A DNA stretch of 64,000 bases from CAIWHR01 sp963823215. GTDB lineage: Bacteria; Pseudomonadota; Gammaproteobacteria; Burkholderiales; Casimicrobiaceae. How positions within the stretch are numbered: the stretch's first letter is position 1; the number at the start of each line of letters is the position of its first letter. Both the position numbers and the translations under genes were made by a program. The notes under the pieces were generated by a model that worked only from the letters and a program-made list of their open reading frames with translations, was not told the DNA's origin and made no database searches. The stretch spans positions 1 through 64,000 of the forward strand of contig CAWGKT010000006.1 in the NCBI GenBank assembly GCA_963823215.1. The letters run 5' to 3'. Below, piece by piece: positions 18,962 through 28,184 of the stretch.

Positions 18962-19936
18962 TTATCGAGCCGCCAGCCGTCGACTGATCGACGCGCCCCA
19001 GTCGCGCAATCGCTCCAAGGTAGGCGCGGGAGATTCCTCCGCTTCCTGGGTCACCTCGAACACCACGCTGAATGGGCGCGGTATCGTGTTCTTTTCTCCG
19101 ACCACACGCACGACAATGAAAGAGCTGAGCGCGTTCATCGCATCCAGAATGTGGCGTATTGCCTCGTCCTTGCTCTGCGAAGCCGGCACACTTGGCGTCC
19201 GCGTGTCGCGCCGCCGACCCAGCGCGAGCCACAGCGAGAGGTCGGATAGCTGATCGCGCCGACTCATGTAGTTGCCTGACACCGTGATGGTCTTGATCCC
19301 GAGCGGGTTGCGAACCCATTCGCTGTTGATCTGCTGCGCCAGGGCACAGGCACGACAGATCAGAACCCTGGCACGCTCCCGCGACAGCGGTGCGACCACC
19401 AACGCAAGCGCACATTGGCGAAAGTGTCGCGTCGGAAGGTAGCCGCCAGCGCCATTGGGGTGCAGCATTCCTCCGGCGAGCAGCGCGCTCAGCAGCACCG
19501 CACTCTCCGCTGCATCGAGCTCGAAATCATCGCCTAGGCTGTGGGCGTCGATCCGTCCCAGTTCGGGCGGCTGCGCGGACAGGCGCGCGAGCGTACGCTC
19601 CGCGCCCGCACGAAGAGCTTGAGCCTCGAGTCCGAAGTACCGCCGGTCTGCGACCAATCGTGCGAGCTTTGGCGCGTCTTGCAATGCACTGGCCGCCCTC
19701 TCGGGCGCGCCGAGGATGACCGTCGCCCGAGATTGCGTTACTTCCTCCGGCGCCGACGACAAACGACGCGAATTCGAGCTACGCGGCGGGAGGTGCGATG
19801 AACCGAGATTGATTAGACCCACTTTTTTTGCCTCCGCAAGTGCGTCGCGGGACAATGACGTGGGTTCGATGCCGCGCATACTCCGCGCGTCATCTCGCTT
19901 GACGGTGGGCATCCCACCGGCAACCCCGCTACCCAC
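18962..19936 (-). CDS. Nucleotidyltransferase-like protein with degenerate active site
   Basis: This intact 324-residue protein starts MGSGVAGGMPTVKRDDARSM. The first 130 residues contain no motif I recognise. The middle (YLPTRHFRQCALALVVAP to CALAQQINSEW) resembles winged-helix or helical regions that precede a class of MNT-type nucleotidyltransferases. The core VSGNYMSRRDQLSDLSLWLA aligns with the family's G-S-x(8-9)-D-x-D site, but Gly-Ser is Gly-Asn and the second Asp is Ser, so catalysis is doubtful. It is convergent with the TIR conflict protein and intact, like that gene. It could be an inactive sensor, inhibitor or antitoxin-like partner. The family call is by eye and moderate at best. 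Confidence 0.45.
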   Translation of the reverse strand: MGSGVAGGMPTVKRDDARSMRGIEPTSLSRDALAEAKKVGLINLGSSHLPPRSSNSRRLSSAPEEVTQSRATVILGAPERAASALQDAPKLARLVADRRYFGLEAQALRAGAERTLARLSAQPPELGRIDAHSLGDDFELDAAESAVLLSALLAGGMLHPNGAGGYLPTRHFRQCALALVVAPLSRERARVLICRACALAQQINSEWVRNPLGIKTITVSGNYMSRRDQLSDLSLWLALGRRRDTRTPSVPASQSKDEAIRHILDAMNALSSFIVVRVVGEKNTIPRPFSVVFEVTQEAEESPAPTLERLRDWGASISRRLAAR

Positions 19937-20166
19937 GATGCACGCCGGGCCGGAGGCTTTGCGTCACTGCCTTACGACAGTTTTGCCAAGAATTGTTCTT
20001 TACGGGCACGCGGAGAACCGCGCGCCATCAACCAAAGGACTGCTTTGAAAGTCTAGACCAAAGGTTCGTCATGTCAAGCACTCGGCAGCCCGGACGCGAC
20101 TTTCGCCCGCAACGGACTGCATGATTTGCAACGCCCGGCACTTGTTGCCTACAAGTTGTTACAGCG
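19937..20166. other. Noncoding gap, nothing recognised
   Basis: These 230 bp contain no supported gene. No clear terminator or promoter stands out. Because the flanking genes have unrelated functions, a contig join could lie here, but no cut gene marks it. Confidence 0.4.
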
Positions 20167-20562
20167 TCACGGCTTGTTCCAGTACGACGCGCGATCGCGG
20201 ATGATCCACCGCACGCCACCGCGAGGATCGGGGACATCGCCGCGGTAACGTGGAATCAGGTGTACATGGAGATGCGGCACCGATTGTCCCGCCGCAGCGC
20301 CATCGTTGATTCCGAGATTGAATCCATCCGGTGCGTGCCTCTCGTCGAGGATTCGACGCGCTTCATCGGCGAGGCGCAGGATTTCTTCACGCTCCATGGC
20401 CGTCGAGTCGAACAGCGACGCGACGTGTCTGCGCGGGATGATCAACGCGTGGCCCGGGCTTACGGGGTAACTGTCCCAGAGCACCATGGCCTGCGCGCCC
20501 TCGATGAGGATTTGCTCCCGCGGGGGATTGCAGAATGGGCAGGCTTTCGCGGTAGCGCTCAT
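20167..20562 (-). CDS. HIT family nucleotide hydrolase
   Basis: A complete 131-residue protein begins MSATAKACPFCNPPREQIL with the Cys pair common in HIT proteins. It carries YPVSPGHALIIPRRHVASLF, FNLGINDGAAAGQSVPHLHV and the HLHVHLIPR triad motif (His-phi-His-phi-His). HIT proteins hydrolyse dinucleoside polyphosphates or nucleotide conjugates through that central His. The C-terminus (RWIIRDRASYWNKP) resembles HIT proteins that occur near nucleic-acid enzymes and defence loci. The start is 30 bp after the pcaJ stop on the same strand, so it may be co-transcribed with pcaIJ or belong to a different joined piece. Confidence 0.82.
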   Translation of the reverse strand: MSATAKACPFCNPPREQILIEGAQAMVLWDSYPVSPGHALIIPRRHVASLFDSTAMEREEILRLADEARRILDERHAPDGFNLGINDGAAAGQSVPHLHVHLIPRYRGDVPDPRGGVRWIIRDRASYWNKP

Positions 20563-20592
20563 GGGGCGTCGGAGAGATCCAGTGCTACCGAG

Positions 20593-21267
20593 TTATCGCT
20601 GGTCGATCAGCCGCCCCGCCTGGACGAGCGGCACCCCGGTCAACCGCTGCAGCGCGTCGAACGATAGCCCCTCGACGATTTCCACGACGACGAGCCCATC
20701 GGGCGTGACGTCCACGACCGCCAGGTCCGTGTAGATCCGGTCGACGCAGCCGAGGCCCGTCACCGGATAGGTGCATTGGGCGACGATCTTGCTGTCGCCG
20801 GATTTGGTCAGATGCTCCATCATGACAAAGACGCGCTTGGCGCCGATGGCGAGGTCCATCGCGCCGCCGACGGCGGGAATCGCATCGGGTTCGCCGGTAT
20901 GCCAGTTCGCAAGATCGCCCGCGACCGAAACCTGGAACGCGCCCATCACGCAGATATCGAGATGGCCGCCGCGCATCATTGCGAACGAGTCGCCGTGATG
21001 AAAATACGATCCACCCGTGAGTAATGTCACCGGCTGCTTGCTCGCATTGATGAGGTCGGGATCCTCGCTTCCGGGAGTCGGCGCGGGACCCATGCCGAGG
21101 AGTCCGTTCTCGCTCTGCAGCAGTATTTCGCGCTCCGGCGGAAGGAAATTGGCGATCGTCGTCGGAAGGCCGATTCCGAGATTGACGTAGGCGCCGTCAG
21201 GAATGTCGCGCGCGACGCGTGACGCCATCTGCTGCCTCGTAAACCGGTTGATCACAGTGTCTTTCAT
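20593..21267 (-). CDS. pcaJ: 3-oxoacid (3-oxoadipate) CoA-transferase subunit B
   Basis: The 224-residue protein starts MKDTVINRFTRQQMASRVAR and shows GAYVNLGIGLPTTIANFLPP, then ILLQSENGLLGMGPAPTPG, in which the Glu of SENG is the catalytic residue that forms the CoA thioester. It continues with FHHGDSFAMMRGGHLDICVM, DLANWHTGEP and CTYPVTGLGCVDRIYTDLAV. These define subunit B of the heteromeric transferase that moves CoA from succinyl-CoA to 3-oxoadipate in the beta-ketoadipate route. It overlaps the upstream subunit A by ATGA (21264-21267), so the two are coupled translationally. A related role with acetoacetate is possible, but the IclR neighbour favours aromatic catabolism. Confidence 0.88.
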   Translation of the reverse strand: MKDTVINRFTRQQMASRVARDIPDGAYVNLGIGLPTTIANFLPPEREILLQSENGLLGMGPAPTPGSEDPDLINASKQPVTLLTGGSYFHHGDSFAMMRGGHLDICVMGAFQVSVAGDLANWHTGEPDAIPAVGGAMDLAIGAKRVFVMMEHLTKSGDSKIVAQCTYPVTGLGCVDRIYTDLAVVDVTPDGLVVVEIVEGLSFDALQRLTGVPLVQAGRLIDQR

Positions 21268-21962
21268 CGGCCCGTACCTGAGGACGCTGACCTGTCCGCG
21301 GCGTGCACCTCTACCACGCGCTGAACGAAGATCCCGGGCGTGACGATAGCCTCCGGATCGAGCGCCCCAAGCGGTACCACCTCCTTCACCTGGACGATCG
21401 TGCATTTCGCCGCGGACGCCATGATCGGTCCGAAGTTGCGTGCCGTCTTGCGGTAGACGAGATTGCCCCACCGGTCGCCGCGCTCGGCCTTGATCAGCGC
21501 GAAATCCGCATGAATCGGATATTCGAGCACGTACTGCCGGCCATTGATCTCCCGCGTTTCCTTGCCTTGCGCGAGCAGCGTGCCAAAGCCCGTCGGCGTG
21601 AAGAAGGCGCCGATCCCGGCGCCGGCTGCTCGTATGCGCTCGGCGAGGTTGCCTTGAGGCACGAGCTCCAATTCGAGCTCGCCGGAACGATACAGCGCGT
21701 CGAAAACGTGCGAGTCGACCTGCCGGGGAAACGAGCAGACGATCTTTCGCACACGCTTCGCCTTGAGAAGCGCTGCGAGGCCGATCTCCGCGTTCCCGGC
21801 ATTGTTGCCTACGATCGTCAGATCGCGAGCGCCCTGATCGAGCAATGCGTCTATGAGCTCGAATGGCATCCCAGCGAAGCCGAATCCGCCGACCATCACC
21901 GTCGCGCCGTCGTGAACGTCGGCGACGCTCGCATGAGTGGTGGAGTAGATCTTGTCGATCAT
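21264..21962 (-). CDS. pcaI: 3-oxoacid (3-oxoadipate) CoA-transferase subunit A
   Basis: The 232-residue protein starts MIDKIYSTTHASVADVHDGA and carries VMVGGFGFAGMPFELIDALL (the glycine loop of subunit A), VRKIVCSFPRQVDSHVFDAL, ELELVPQGNLAERIRAAGAG and KTARNFGPIMASAAKCTIVQ. This matches PcaI closely along its length. With PcaJ it forms the 3-oxoadipate:succinyl-CoA transferase of the cytoplasm, the penultimate step of the beta-ketoadipate pathway. It is divergent from an IclR-type regulator with a 181-bp gap that should hold both promoters. No frame changes are needed. Confidence 0.88.
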   Translation of the reverse strand: MIDKIYSTTHASVADVHDGATVMVGGFGFAGMPFELIDALLDQGARDLTIVGNNAGNAEIGLAALLKAKRVRKIVCSFPRQVDSHVFDALYRSGELELELVPQGNLAERIRAAGAGIGAFFTPTGFGTLLAQGKETREINGRQYVLEYPIHADFALIKAERGDRWGNLVYRKTARNFGPIMASAAKCTIVQVKEVVPLGALDPEAIVTPGIFVQRVVEVHAADRSASSGTGR

Positions 21963-22093
21963 GGGGCGACATGATCCATCCGAAGGCGGGAATTGGCAAT
22001 CCGCCGACGCCCGGTTCTGCCGGCCGATGAGCGCCGGAGCTGAGCCCGTTCGCCACCCTCGAGCGCATGCTAGTATTGTGAACGGTCAAATGT

Positions 22094-22104
22094 CCGTACT
22101 ACGG
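22094..22104. promoter_or_regulatory. Candidate operator between pcaI and the IclR gene
   Basis: CCGTACTACGG is a perfect 11-bp palindrome with 5-bp arms, located 40 bp upstream of the regulator start and 132 bp upstream of pcaI. IclR-family proteins commonly bind short palindromes in such divergent gaps. No binding-site consensus was checked. Confidence 0.3.
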
Positions 22105-22143
22105 TCGAAAGGGAGCGATCCCCGCGAATCGGATTTTCAGATC

Positions 22144-22971
22144 ATGCCCATCGACAAGGACGCACCCGGACTTCGTGACCGCGCTCGCGCGTGGGTTGTC
22201 CGTCATACGCAGCTTCGGGAAGGACGCCGTCAACCTGACGCTGGCCGAGGTGGCCGAGAGAACGGGATTGACCCGCCCGACGGCGCGACGCTTTCTGCTG
22301 ACGCTGGAATCGCTGGGCTACGTCAGCACGGACGGCAAGCGGTTCTGGCTCGCGCCGCGGACGCTGGATCTCGGTTACGCGTACCTGTCGTCGCTCGGCA
22401 TCTGGGAGACCGCGCAAGCCAGCATGCGCGCCGTGGTCGACACGCTGAACGAGTCCTGCTCGATGGGCGTGCTCGACAAGGGCGACGTCATGTACATCGC
22501 GCGGGCCGCTCCGAAGCACATGATGAGCCTGCAGGTGAACCTGGGATCGCAGGCTGCCGGCGTTCTGCACTTCGATCGGGCGCGTACTGCTTGCCGGACT
22601 GTCGACACGCCGAGCTCGACGCGTTCTTCAGGCACGGCGTGCGGCACGCGTACACGCGATACACGTTGACGGACGAAAAACGGCTGCGGCGCGTCATTGC
22701 GCGACGTGCGTGAAGCGGGTTACGCGTTGATCGACCAGGAGATCGAGGAAGGCCTGCGCGCGATCGCCGTCCCGATCCGGACGCGCTCGGGTCGCGTCGC
22801 CGCCGGCCTGAGCGTCGGAGCGCATACCGGCCGCGTGACCAAGTCCGGGATGATCAAGACGGTGCTGCCGTCCTGAGGCAACGGGCGCGGGAGATCGAGG
22901 AGATTCTGTCTGCGCTCCGATCATCCCGGCTGGCTCGGCACGTGCGGAAGGGTCGAAGGCGAACGCGATGA
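22144..22971 (+). CDS. IclR family transcriptional regulator (PcaR/PobR-like), frameshifted
   Basis: After an ATG at 22144 and a frame change near 22170, the segments read ALARGLSVIRSFGKDAVNLT, LAEVAERTGLTRPTARRFLL (the winged helix-turn-helix), VSTDGKRFWLAPRTLDLGYA and LNESCSMGVLDKGDVMYIAR. The effector domain ends with GYALIDQEIEEGLRAIAVPI and GRVAAGLSVGAHTGR. Two further shifts lie near 22560 and 22700. IclR members of this type activate or repress pca or pob genes in response to aromatic intermediates. Divergence from pcaIJ makes it the likely regulator of that pair, and perhaps of the downstream genes. Confidence 0.75.
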
Positions 22972-23107
22972 GCGGCGAACGCCTTCCGCCGGTCGACGGG
23001 CGATGCCTTGACCCGGTCACCTATCTCCCTACCATTGTCCGCACGTTGGCGTTTGGTCCGTATCACGGACTTGAAGGGCAAAGGCCCTAGCAGACCGGGG
23101 TTCGACC

Positions 23108-23857
23108 ATGGCGCGACTGGACGGCAGGATCGCAGTCATTACCGGCGCCAGTCGGGGCATAGGCGCGACCGCGAGTCGCGTGATTGGCGGGGAGGGCGCC
23201 ACCGTGGTCGTCTGCGATCTGCTCGACGATCGCGGCCAGGCATCGGCGACGAGATCGTCGATGCCGGCGGCTCGGCGATTTTCGTCCACCTCGACGTGAC
23301 GTCGACTCGCCCAATGGCAGTGCGATGGCGCGGCAGGTCGAGGCGTGGCGCGGCGGGATCGACGTTCTGGTGAACAACGCCGGCATCAACGTCAGGACCG
23401 GCATCGAAAACGTCGATCTCGGAGGACTGGAACCGCGTGATGGCGGTCAACCTGACGGGGCCGCATGCTGGGCATCAAGACCGTGGCGCCGATCATGCGC
23501 CGCCGCGGTGGCGGTCGATCGTGAACATCGCGTCCAACGCCGCGCTGCGCGGAGTCGGCTCGGCGGCGTACTGCGCGAGCAAGTGGGGCGTGCGTGGGCT
23601 CACCAAGGTGGCGGCGCTGGAGTTCGCCGCCGCCGGCATTCGCGTCAATACCGTCTGTCCCGGGGTGGTCCCCACCGAATTGAACGCCGGGCAGCCCTAC
23701 GTGCAGACGACGGGCGCCAGGACCCCGATGGGCCGCGTCGCCACCGCCAGCCGAGATCGCCGACGCCGTGCTCTTTCTCGCGTCCGACGAGTCGCGCTTC
23801 ATCACCGGCATGGACATGCCGGTCGACGGCGGCATCACGGTCGGCATCCCTCGTTGA
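23108..23857 (+). CDS. Short-chain dehydrogenase/reductase (SDR), frameshifted
   Basis: The protein starts MARLDGRIAVITGASRGIGA with the cofactor glycine motif TGASRGIG. It continues through IDVLVNNAGINVRTGIENVD (NNAG), then GGSIVNIASNAALRGVGSAA followed by YCASKWG (the Ser, Tyr-xxx-Lys catalytic set), and IRVNTVCPGVVPTELNAGQP. The end, ESRFITGMDMPVDGGITVGI, is typical of classical SDRs. Four frame changes lie between 23245 and 23760. Substrate cannot be read from sequence. It follows the IclR gene by 136 bp and precedes another SDR, within an aromatic-degradation context. Confidence 0.72.
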
Positions 23858-23905
23858 CCGTTCCGCACGTGATGCCGGCCTCCACCCACTGCATAGCGAC
23901 CCTCG

Positions 23906-24726
23906 ATGCGTCCCGCAAGACTCGGCGGCCGTCGTCCCGTCGCCGTGGTCACCGGCGGGCGGCGCGGGATCGGCCAGGCGTGCGCCGTCGCGCTGGCCGA
24001 GGCCGGCTTCGACGTCGTAGTCGTCGACCTCGCGGACGATGCCGGCCGCGAGACGCTTGGCCGAGGTGAGCGACAGCGCGCTGCGCGGCGCGCAATGGTG
24101 GTCGGCGACATCGCCGACATCGACCGCCGTGGCGCAGCTCGTCGACCGCATCTTCGCGGCGTTCGGCACCGTGGATTGCCTCGTCAACAACGCCGGGGTG
24201 CTGTCGGGCACGCGCGGCCAGGATCTGCTCGATGTCACGCCACGCGATTTCGACAACGTGATGGCGGTGAATCTGCGCGGCACGTTCTTCCTCACGCAGG
24301 AAATCGCGCGGCGCATGGTCGCCGAAGGAGACGCGGACCGGCCGGTCGAGCGCAGCATCATCACGATTTCGTCCGGCTGCGGTGGGGCGTGCCCGCACCG
24401 ATTCGCCCGAGTACGCGTTCTCCAAGACCTGCCTCGCGCTGATGTCGCAGATGTTCGCGCTTGCGCCTCGGCAAGCACGGCATTCGCACCTACGAGATCC
24501 GCCCGGGGATCAACAAGACGGAGATGAGCCGCGACGCGTGGGCGATGTACGAGGAGCTGATCGCCGACGGCCAGTTTCCGATTCCGCGGCTCGGGCTTCC
24601 GGAGCGACGTCGGCAAGACGGTCGCCGCGCTTGCCACGGGTATGCCTTCCGTATTCCACCGGCGGCCACGTCTACGTCGACGGTGGCTTTCACATTCCGA
24701 CGTCCGTGCGTCCGCGCCGCAAGTAG
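23906..24726 (+). CDS. Second SDR family oxidoreductase (3-oxoacyl reductase-like), frameshifted
   Basis: The start at 23906 gives MRPARLGGRRPVAVVTGGRR and then GIGQACAVALAEAGFDVVVV, the N-terminal cofactor site. Corrected segments follow: VDCLVNNAGVLSGTRGQDLL, VMAVNLRGTFFLTQEIARRM, SIITISSGC, PEYAFSKTCLALMSQMFALR (Tyr-xxx-Lys) and IRTYEIRPGINKTEMS. The C-terminus is GGHVYVDGGFHIPT. Frame changes lie near 24060, 24385, 24465 and 24605. It is a classical SDR of about 270 residues, separated from the preceding SDR by 48 bp and from the flavin reductase by only 4 bp, consistent with an operon. Confidence 0.7.
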
Positions 24727-24730
24727 GTCG

Positions 24731-25332
24731 ATGTACTACGACCCGCGGCTCAAGGAGTCACGGCCTGCCGCACGACCCGTTTCTCGCCGTGGTGGTGCCG
24801 CGCCCCATCGGATGGATCTCCACCTTGGACACGCCGGCAACGTCAACCTCGCGCCGTACAGTTTTTTCAACGCCCTGTCGGGCCAGGCCGCCCTTCGTCA
24901 TGTTCAGCAGCAGCGCACGCAAGGATTCGCAGCGCAATGCCGAGGAGACCGGCCAGTTCGTGCGTCAATCTCGCGACCTACGATCTGCGCGAGGAAGTGA
25001 ATGCCACGTCGATCGTCGCGGCGCCGGGTGTCGACGAGGCCGCGCTGGTCGGACTGGAGATGATCCCGTCGGTGGCCGTGAGGCCGCCGCGGGTCAAGCG
25101 CTCGCCGGTTGCATTGGAATGCCTGTACCGGACGAGCGTGCCGCTGGTCGAGCAGCGACGGCGTCGTGCATCCCGCGACGATCGTCATCGGCGAGGTGAT
25201 CGGCGTGCACATCGACGACTCGGTGATCGCGGACGGCAGGGTCGACCATGCATGCTGCGCCCGCTGTCGCGGCTGGGCTATCTCGACTACGGCGTGATCG
25301 ACACCGTGTTCAGCATGCCGCGTCCGCAATGA
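24731..25332 (+). CDS. Flavin reductase family / FMN-binding protein, frameshifted
   Basis: The ATG at 24731 gives MYYDPRLKSHGLPHDPF (corrected), followed by LAVVVPRPIGWISTLDTPAT. This is the flavin-binding start of the flavin-reductase-like split-barrel family ('PRPIGWIST'). NLAPYSFFNALS, SSARKDSQRNAEETGQFV, VNLATYDLREEVNATS and VALECLYRTSVPLV follow, ending in SRLGYLDYGVIDTVFSMPRP. These proteins bind FMN and pass electrons to partner oxygenases, or act on unknown substrates. Frame changes lie near 24760, 24890, 24960, 25150 and 25250. It lies 24 bp before the homogentisate dioxygenase gene. Confidence 0.7.
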
Positions 25333-25356
25333 AGCGGTCTCGAATGGAGGTTCGGC

Positions 25357-26533
25357 ATGAGCTGGAACTTCTTGACACCACAGGTGGAAGGCGATGCCGC
25401 GCGCCAGGCGCACGCCGACATCCCGGAGAATTCCTTCGAACGCGAAATCGGGCGGGACGGCTTTTACGGCGCCGCCACGCACATGTACCATCGCAATCCC
25501 GCCGACCGCGTGGATCAGCGTGAAGGTCCGATCTGGCCGCGCGCGTTCAATCCGGCGCTCGTTGCCACGACGACCGACGTCGCCGTGGGACGCGCATGGC
25601 GCTGCTGGGCAACCGGCATCTCCAGATGCGGTATTGGCGGACCGTGAGCGCGATGGATCACCTGGTGCGCAACGCCGACGGCGACGAGCTGCTGTTCGTG
25701 CACGCGGGCAACGGCGAATTCTTCTGCGACTACGGCCACCTGTCCTATCGCCAGCGGCGACTACCTGCGTGCTCCCGCGGGGCACGATGTGGCGACTCGA
25801 ACCGGTCGAGGATCACGGATCTGCTGATGATCGAGGCGACAGGCGGCAACTACCGCTTGCCCGATCGCGGCATGCTGGGTCGGCACTCGATCTTCGATCC
25901 GGGTGTGCTCGATCGCCCCGCGTCTCGACGATCGCTTTCGTGCGCAGCGCGCGGACGGACCCTGGGAAGTGGCCGTCAAGCGCGGCGGGACGGCTCGGCC
26001 ACATCGCCTATCCGTTCAATCCGCTCGATGCGATGGGATGGAAGGGCGACCTGCACCCGGTACGCTCAACATGGCGGACATCCGGCCGGTCGTCAGCGCG
26101 CGCCTGCACCTCCCGCCGTCGGTGCGCAGCACGTTCGTGAGCCAGCGTTTCGTCGTCTGCTACGCTCGTGCCGCGTCCGCTCGAGACCGACCCTGGAGCG
26201 ATCAAGCTGCCGTTCTTCCACAGCAACGACGACTACGACGAGGTGATCTTCTTCCACAGGGGCGAGATGGGCAGCCGCGGCAAGGTCGTCGGGCCGGGCA
26301 TGATGACGTTTCATCCGTGCGGGATCACCCACGGGCCGCATCCGGAGGTGCTGCCGTTCATGCACACGCATCCGGCGAAGTCGTTCGAGAACTATTCGGT
26401 GATGGTCGATGCGCTCGATCGCCTCGAGATCCACCCGATGCCGGCCGGCGCCGAAGTCGCCGGGCTACGCCGAGACGTGGCGCGATTCCATCGCGCGCGC
26501 GCCGGACGCGCGGTCGCGAACCGAGCGCGGTAA
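25357..26533 (+). CDS. Homogentisate 1,2-dioxygenase family protein, frameshifted
   Basis: The gene opens MSWNFLTPQVEGDAARQAHA and GFYGAATHMYHRNPADRVDQ. Corrected segments include MRYWRTVSAMDHLVRNADGD, ELLFVHAGNGEFFCDYGHLS, FHSNDDYDEVIFFHRGEMGS and FHPCGITHGPHPE. The last two carry the His and Glu iron ligands of the dioxygenase cupin. The enzyme opens the ring of homogentisate to maleylacetoacetate with non-haem iron. The length of about 385 residues matches the shorter bacterial branch of the family, not the 430-residue HmgA type. The neighbouring fumarylacetoacetase and GST (possible maleylacetoacetate isomerase) complete the pathway. Eight or more frame changes are needed. Confidence 0.72.
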
Positions 26534-26550
26534 CGAACCGTCGCGCCCCG

Positions 26551-27547
26551 ATGAAGCTCGCGACCCTCCGGGATGGAACACCGGATGGCGTGCTGCTGGT
26601 CGTCAGCCGGGATCTCAACGCGCGCCGTCGCGCGCCGACGGAATCGCGCCGCACCCTGCAAGCGCGCGCTCGACGATTGGGAACGCGCGGCACCCCGGCT
26701 CGAGGCGCTCTACGATCGGCTTGTCGCCGGCGACGGTCGCCAAGTCGCTTTCGATTGGATCCGGACCAACTCGCGGCGCCGCTGCCGCGTGCGTTCGGCT
26801 GGATCGACAGCAGCGTCTACCTCAATCACATGGAGCTTGCGCGAAAGCTCCGCGGCGCGACCGTGCCGGACGCGTATCGGCGCGAGCCGCTGATGAGCCC
26901 GCGCATGCCCTCGCCGTTCCTCGGCGCGCACGACGACCTCGTGCTGCCGCCCGGCGACGTCGGCCTCGATATCGAAGGCGAAATCGCGGTCATCGTCGAC
27001 GCGGTGCCCGCCCGGACGCCGCTCGCGGCGGCAGGCAGACACATCAAGCTCGCTCGCGCTCGTCAACGACGCCAGCCTGCGCACGATCTTTGCCAAGGAG
27101 ATGGCGGAAGGCAAGACCGGCTATCTCGGCAAGACGCTCGGCCTCGATGTCGCCCGTCGCGGTGACGCCGGACGAGCTCGGCGACGCGTGGAACGGCGGC
27201 ACCATCGACCTGCCCGCTCGTTTGTCACGTCAACGGCGCGCCTGCTGGGACGGCCCAACGCCGCCGTCGACATGTCGTTCGATTTTCGCGACCTCGTCAG
27301 CTCACGCGACGGTGTCGCGGCCCTTGGGGTCGGCACCGGTCATCGCCACGGGCACGGTGTCGAATCGCGACCGCAGCGGTCGGCTCGGCCTGCATCGCCG
27401 AGCGTCGGATGATCGAGACGCTGGAACTTGGCGCGCCGCAACCGCCTACCTCGGCGGGCGACACGCTTCCGGATCGAGATGCTCGATGTCGCGGCGAAAG
27501 CATCTTCGGCGCGATCGCGCAGCAGGTCGTCGGAACGCTCGCGCTAG
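26551..27547 (+). CDS. Fumarylacetoacetate hydrolase family protein, frameshifted
   Basis: The start gives MKLATLRDGTPDGVLLVVSR. After corrections the protein contains FGWIDSSVYLNHMELARKLR, GLDIEGEIAVIVDAVPARTP (the DxExE-type metal site, in DIEGEIAVI), IFAKEMAEGKTGYLGKTLGL, AVDMSFDFRDLVS and GTGTVSNRD-like text ending in CIAERRMIETLELGAPQ. This is the FAA hydrolase fold, which cleaves fumarylacetoacetate or related beta-diketo acids with a divalent metal. The family includes several decarboxylases and hydratases, so the reaction is inferred from the homogentisate dioxygenase next door. The end near 27547 is approximate. The gene converges on the GST gene. Confidence 0.68.
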
Positions 27548-28184
27548 CACGGCGGCGCCACCGTTCGCTCGACGGAACCGTGCGCACCATCGACGGACGC
27601 GCGGACAAACGACTCGAAACCAGTCGGCGAGCGACTGTCCGCCCTGTTCGCCAGTCGAAATCCGCGAACCGGAAATCGAGGTAGCCCAGCGCGCAGGCGG
27701 TGGTGATGGGTCCGATGTCGACTCGATCGCCGAACGTTTCGCGACCAGTCGTCCATGCGATCGAGCACGCTCGACGATCTTGGCGAGTTGGGCGTTGACG
27801 CCACGGTTCCCAGAACTTCTCCTTCGGCCGCATCGGTCACTTCCTGTCGCCCGAGCACCGCTGCGTCGAGAAGACCGTCGGCGACAGACTGCTCGATGAG
27901 CGCGCGGAAACCGCGGCTCGGTCGACCGCAGGGAACAGGCGTCCGCCGCCCGCGATCACGTCGAGGTACTCGCAGATGACCCGGCTGTCGTGGAGCACGC
28001 TGCCGTCGTCGGTGATCAACGTCGGCACCTGACCGAGCGGATTGCTGGCGATGACTTCGGCATCGCGGCGGATGACGCCACCGCGCAGGCCAGCCGCTCG
28101 ATGCGATGGTCGAGGTCGAGTTCGATGCGCGCTGACGAGCACCTTTCGGACGTACGGCGACGCGGGCGAAAAATAGAGTTTCAA
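27548..28184 (-). CDS. Glutathione S-transferase family protein (possible maleylacetoacetate isomerase), frameshifted
   Basis: A TTG at 28184 opens LKLYFSPASPYVRKVLVSAH, the thioredoxin-like N-terminal domain with the SPxxxxVR start of GSTs. It continues with VIASNPLGQVPTLITDDGSV, then LHDSRVICEYLDVIAGGGRL; the cis-Pro and the Asp-Ser glutathione contacts are visible. The helical domain ends with ITTACALGYLDFRFADFDWR. The TTG overlaps the stop of the upstream gene (TTGA, 28184-28181), which supports this start and translational coupling. Given its place beside homogentisate dioxygenase and fumarylacetoacetase, a maleylacetoacetate isomerase role is plausible, but the zeta-class active-site motif is not clear. 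Frame changes lie near 28120, 27930 and 27760. Confidence 0.6.

Noticed and set aside
22144..28184. Programmed ribosomal frameshifts in the aromatic cluster
   Set aside because: Shifts are numerous, in both directions and in every gene, without a common slippery site; sequence errors are the simpler explanation.
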